Source: Treponema sp. (GTDB lineage Bacteria > Spirochaetota > Spirochaetia > Treponematales > Breznakiellaceae). Taken from it: a DNA stretch of 13,507 nucleotides. The position numbers were made by a program, and so were the translations under genes. How positions within the stretch are numbered: the first letter of the stretch is position 1; the number at the start of each line of letters is the position of its first letter. Of this stretch, positions 12,502-13,507 are shown piece after piece. The stretch is from the NCBI GenBank assembly GCA_031283905.1, contig JAITAW010000226.1, forward strand, positions 1 to 13,507, written 5' to 3'. The notes below the pieces were generated by a model. It saw only the letters and a list, made by a program, of their open reading frames with translations, was not told the DNA's origin and did no database searches.

Positions 12502-13507
12502 TCAGTGTTCGTTCTTCACCGTAAAGCACTGAATCGCCTCGTCCAAAGCGTCCAAACCTTTCGCGTTCTCCTCCACGGAACTATGCGCCTGCTGCGATGC
12601 GGCAAACACCCGCTCCGTACTCCGCGCGGCCTCGCTCACCCGCTTTCGGATCGTTTCGCTCATACCGTAGAGATTTGCGGACATACGCCGGGATTGATCC
12701 GCCTCCGTTTTTATGTTCTCGGCCTCGATCTTTACCTGCTCCGTTATAGCTTGCGTCTCCTTCAGCCGGTCCAATACCTGTTGCGAACGATCAGCCTGTT
12801 CCTCTATAACGTGCTGTATTTTACTTACCACCTCATTACTCTTCAGAATCAACTCGTTGGTTTGGGCATAGGACCCTTCTATACGGCTCGATACGGCCGT
12901 AATCTCGGCTATCCGTTTCTGGATCTGCGTCAAGGTACCGCTGGAACCCTTCGCTTGGGTGGTGGCGGTCTCAGCCAGCTTGCGAATCTCGCCGGCTACC
13001 ACTGCAAAACCTTTGCCCGATTCTCCCGCATGAGCCGCTTCGATAGCGGCGTTCATGGCCAAAAGGTTGGTCTCATCCGCCACATTACTGATGATCTTGT
13101 TCATTTCCGCTAAATTGGCGGAGTCCTCTTCAATCTGGTGAACCGCTTGGGTAGACTGGGCGATATGGCCATGCTCCGTCTTGGAACTGTCTACCAAGTG
13201 GAGTATCTGGGCGTTTAAGCCGGTAACTTGGGCTTCCATATTCTGGTTATAGGCTATCATGGCTTCTATGGCCGTAGCGGAGGAGCTTATCCGGGCCGCC
13301 TGTTCCTGAATCAGCGTGTGCAAGGCCAGAATCCTGTCATCGATCTGGGTAACGGTTTTGCCGACCATGCCAGCTTCCTCGTTGACGCGCCGGTCTACTT
13401 CATGGATAGCTTGGACGATTTCCGCGGCCGCGGCGGATGTCTGGTCGATGACCTGTTTGAGTTCGGTTCCATGGGAACGCATCCGCTCAAAGGAACCCGC
13501 GATATTG
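12502..13507 (-). CDS. Methyl-accepting chemotaxis protein, C-terminal signalling part
   Basis: The frame is open to the right edge; the ATG at 13482 is internal, since the reading continues upstream as NIAGSFER. About 334 residues are visible. They are a long antiparallel coiled coil with the kinase-control tip EMNKIISNVADETNLLAMNA, then IEAAHAGESGKGFAVVAGEIRKLAE (about 126-171 counted from Met 13482), which binds CheA and CheW. Ala/Gln/Glu-rich stretches on both sides (TSAAAAEIVQAIHEVD near the start, AASQQAHSSVEENAKGLDALDEA near the end) are likely methylation helices. The C-terminus (FTVKNEH) has no CheR-binding pentapeptide. Sensor domain and membrane segments lie outside the window, so the stimulus is unknown. 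The stop is followed by a T run on the minus strand (12501-12495) without a strong stem. Confidence 0.92.
   Translation of the reverse strand, partial: NIAGSFERMRSHGTELKQVIDQTSAAAAEIVQAIHEVDRRVNEEAGMVGKTVTQIDDRILALHTLIQEQAARISSSATAIEAMIAYNQNMEAQVTGLNAQILHLVDSSKTEHGHIAQSTQAVHQIEEDSANLAEMNKIISNVADETNLLAMNAAIEAAHAGESGKGFAVVAGEIRKLAETATTQAKGSSGTLTQIQKRIAEITAVSSRIEGSYAQTNELILKSNEVVSKIQHVIEEQADRSQQVLDRLKETQAITEQVKIEAENIKTEADQSRRMSANLYGMSETIRKRVSEAARSTERVFAASQQAHSSVEENAKGLDALDEAIQCFTVKNEH

Noticed and set aside
12323..12529. Minus-strand frame of 68 codons between the chemoreceptor and the methyltransferase fragment
   Set aside because: It runs through both palindromes and overlaps the chemoreceptor end; its content is explained by the repeats.

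Overview
The window reads as chromosomal DNA of a spirochaete, most likely a Treponema relative from a gut or similar anaerobic habitat. This is an inference, not a database match. It rests on a lipoprotein- and periplasm-rich gene set, an OmpA-type protein that has lost the aspartate used to hold diaminopimelate (treponemal peptidoglycan carries ornithine), a chemoreceptor fragment, and repeat-built lipoproteins of a kind seen in treponemes. Base composition is near balanced, and coding density is high on the left and lower on the right.

Left part (1-3600), all on the minus strand: a DHA2-type 14-helix MFS transporter (3548-2085), a cytoplasmic GH20 beta-N-acetylhexosaminidase (2022-529), and the 5' part of rimP (392-1, GTG start), which runs off the left edge. 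A strong promoter lies between the hexosaminidase and rimP. A full intrinsic terminator lies between that promoter and the rimP ribosome binding site, so rimP (and probably nusA-infB beyond the edge) looks attenuated.

Middle (3600-8800): a plus-strand lipoprotein with two CsgG/LpoB-like halves and its own promoter and structured leader. Convergent to it is a tightly overlapping minus-strand operon, DUF3842-larE-larB, for nickel-pincer-nucleotide type cofactor chemistry. Its distal promoter carries a 33-bp palindrome over the -10 box. Diverging from it is a plus-strand gene for a secreted protein with a C-terminal OmpA-like domain. Three genes here (MFS, DUF3842, OmpA-like) have a -10 box only 7-8 nt before the start codon and no clear Shine-Dalgarno, so leaderless transcripts are likely.

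Right part (8800-13507): a 130-bp cluster of hairpins, a possible small RNA ending in a 15-bp-stem terminator, then a compact four-gene plus-strand cassette resembling the distal end of a phage tail operon. The cassette has two very small proteins, a tail-fibre-like protein and a putative lipoprotein made of Asp-box beta-propeller repeats. The lipoprotein's ATG and signal peptide are one base out of frame, next to T runs, and its first blade is interrupted by about 97 residues. Next to it lies the N-terminal stub of a DNA methyltransferase behind a perfect 19-bp inverted repeat, then a long imperfect palindrome with some attC-like features, and finally the C-terminal signalling domain of a methyl-accepting chemotaxis protein cut by the right edge. 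No transposase, integrase, CRISPR array, tRNA or rRNA was seen.
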